Shown: positions 6,323 through 6,490 of the stretch, one piece after another
How the letters are laid out: every line of letters starts with the position of its first letter
Numbering within the stretch: position 1 is the first letter of the stretch
From: Lachnoclostridium sp. UBA2905
GTDB lineage: Bacteria; Bacillota; Clostridia; Lachnospirales; Lachnospiraceae
Assembly: GCA_002349525.1 (NCBI GenBank)
Contig: DEDL01000011.1
Coordinates: forward strand, 9,758 to 16,247
Direction: 5' to 3'
Length of the DNA: 6,490 bases
The notes under the pieces: generated by a model
The model's input: the letters and a program-made list of their open reading frames with translations, nothing else
The model's database searches: none
What the model was told of the DNA's origin: nothing
Made by a program: the position numbers and the translations under genes

Positions 6323-6490
6323 TTACCCGGCTATAGATAGAGTATGTAATTCATGTCTTGAATGAATCTGTAGTTTTGAGTAAAGATTTTTGCGATAGCT
6401 TTTAACAGTGTTAAGAGTAATGCCAAGAATAGATGCAATTTGTGGAGCAGAATAGCCATTAAGAATAAACTGGGCTATTCTTAGCTCCTG
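6323..6490 (-). CDS. LuxR-type helix-turn-helix transcription regulator, C-terminal fragment (5' end outside window)
   Basis: Read on the minus strand from the window edge, the frame is open for 55 codons to a TAA (complement of 6323-6325). The peptide begins QELRIAQFILNGYSAPQIA, continues with SILGITLNTVKSYRKNLYSKL and ends QIHSRHEL plus a short tail. This lines up with the LuxR/NarL DNA-binding domain (Pfam GerE): the leading Glu of the xRExxV segment, the Gly of the first turn, the I-A-x-x-L scaffold, recognition helix TVKSYRKNLYSKL (TVKxHxxNIxxKL in the family) and the closing SRxEL. The family His after TVK is Tyr here. The domain is C-terminal, so any sensor or receiver portion lies beyond the window. 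The gene converges on the efflux genes and is therefore not in their operon. It could regulate them or be unrelated. Confidence 0.85.
   Translation of the reverse strand, partial: QELRIAQFILNGYSAPQIASILGITLNTVKSYRKNLYSKLQIHSRHELHTLSIAG

Overview
The window is an AT-rich, low-GC stretch. Codon use (many CTT, ACA, AAG, GGA), strong AAGGAGG/TAGGAG ribosome-binding sites and the protein families all point to a monoderm Firmicute. A Clostridia/Lachnospiraceae gut or rumen bacterium is the best guess; this is an inference from style, not a database match. The window is almost fully coding and is devoted to membrane export.

Layout: (1) Positions 1-261 hold the last 86 codons of an ABC exporter half-transporter with a degenerate nucleotide-binding site. 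(2) A second, complete 643-aa ABC half-transporter (258-2189) overlaps it by 4 bases (ATGA). It carries the catalytically canonical residues plus the variant LSQGQ signature. Together they look like a heterodimeric exporter of the TM287/288, LmrCD and BmrCD kind. (3) After a 64-bp gap with a possible weak promoter comes a 1312-aa RND-superfamily permease (2254-6192), AcrB-like in fold order. (4) A 130-bp convergent intergenic region contains a perfect 17-bp inverted repeat, probably a bidirectional terminator. (5) The right edge (6323-6490, minus strand) holds the C-terminal end of a LuxR-type helix-turn-helix regulator that is cut off by the window.

The standout is the RND protein. It is about 260 residues longer than AcrB, and the excess is explained by a single insertion at residues ~197-455. 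By manual comparison with AcrB this falls inside the N-terminal docking (DN) subdomain, the part that faces the TolC/adaptor assembly in Gram-negative pumps. The insert reads as an antiparallel coiled-coil hairpin: two arms of matched length (~80 residues each, with clear 3-4 heptads) and an ~80-residue cap between them. A trimer would carry three such spikes projecting outward. No adaptor (MFP) or outer-membrane channel gene is visible beside it, so the hairpin may act as a built-in conduit or wall-spanning element.

The ABC pair and the RND pump are co-directional with no visible terminator between them, so they may be co-transcribed as a two-engine efflux locus. Their substrates cannot be read from the sequence.
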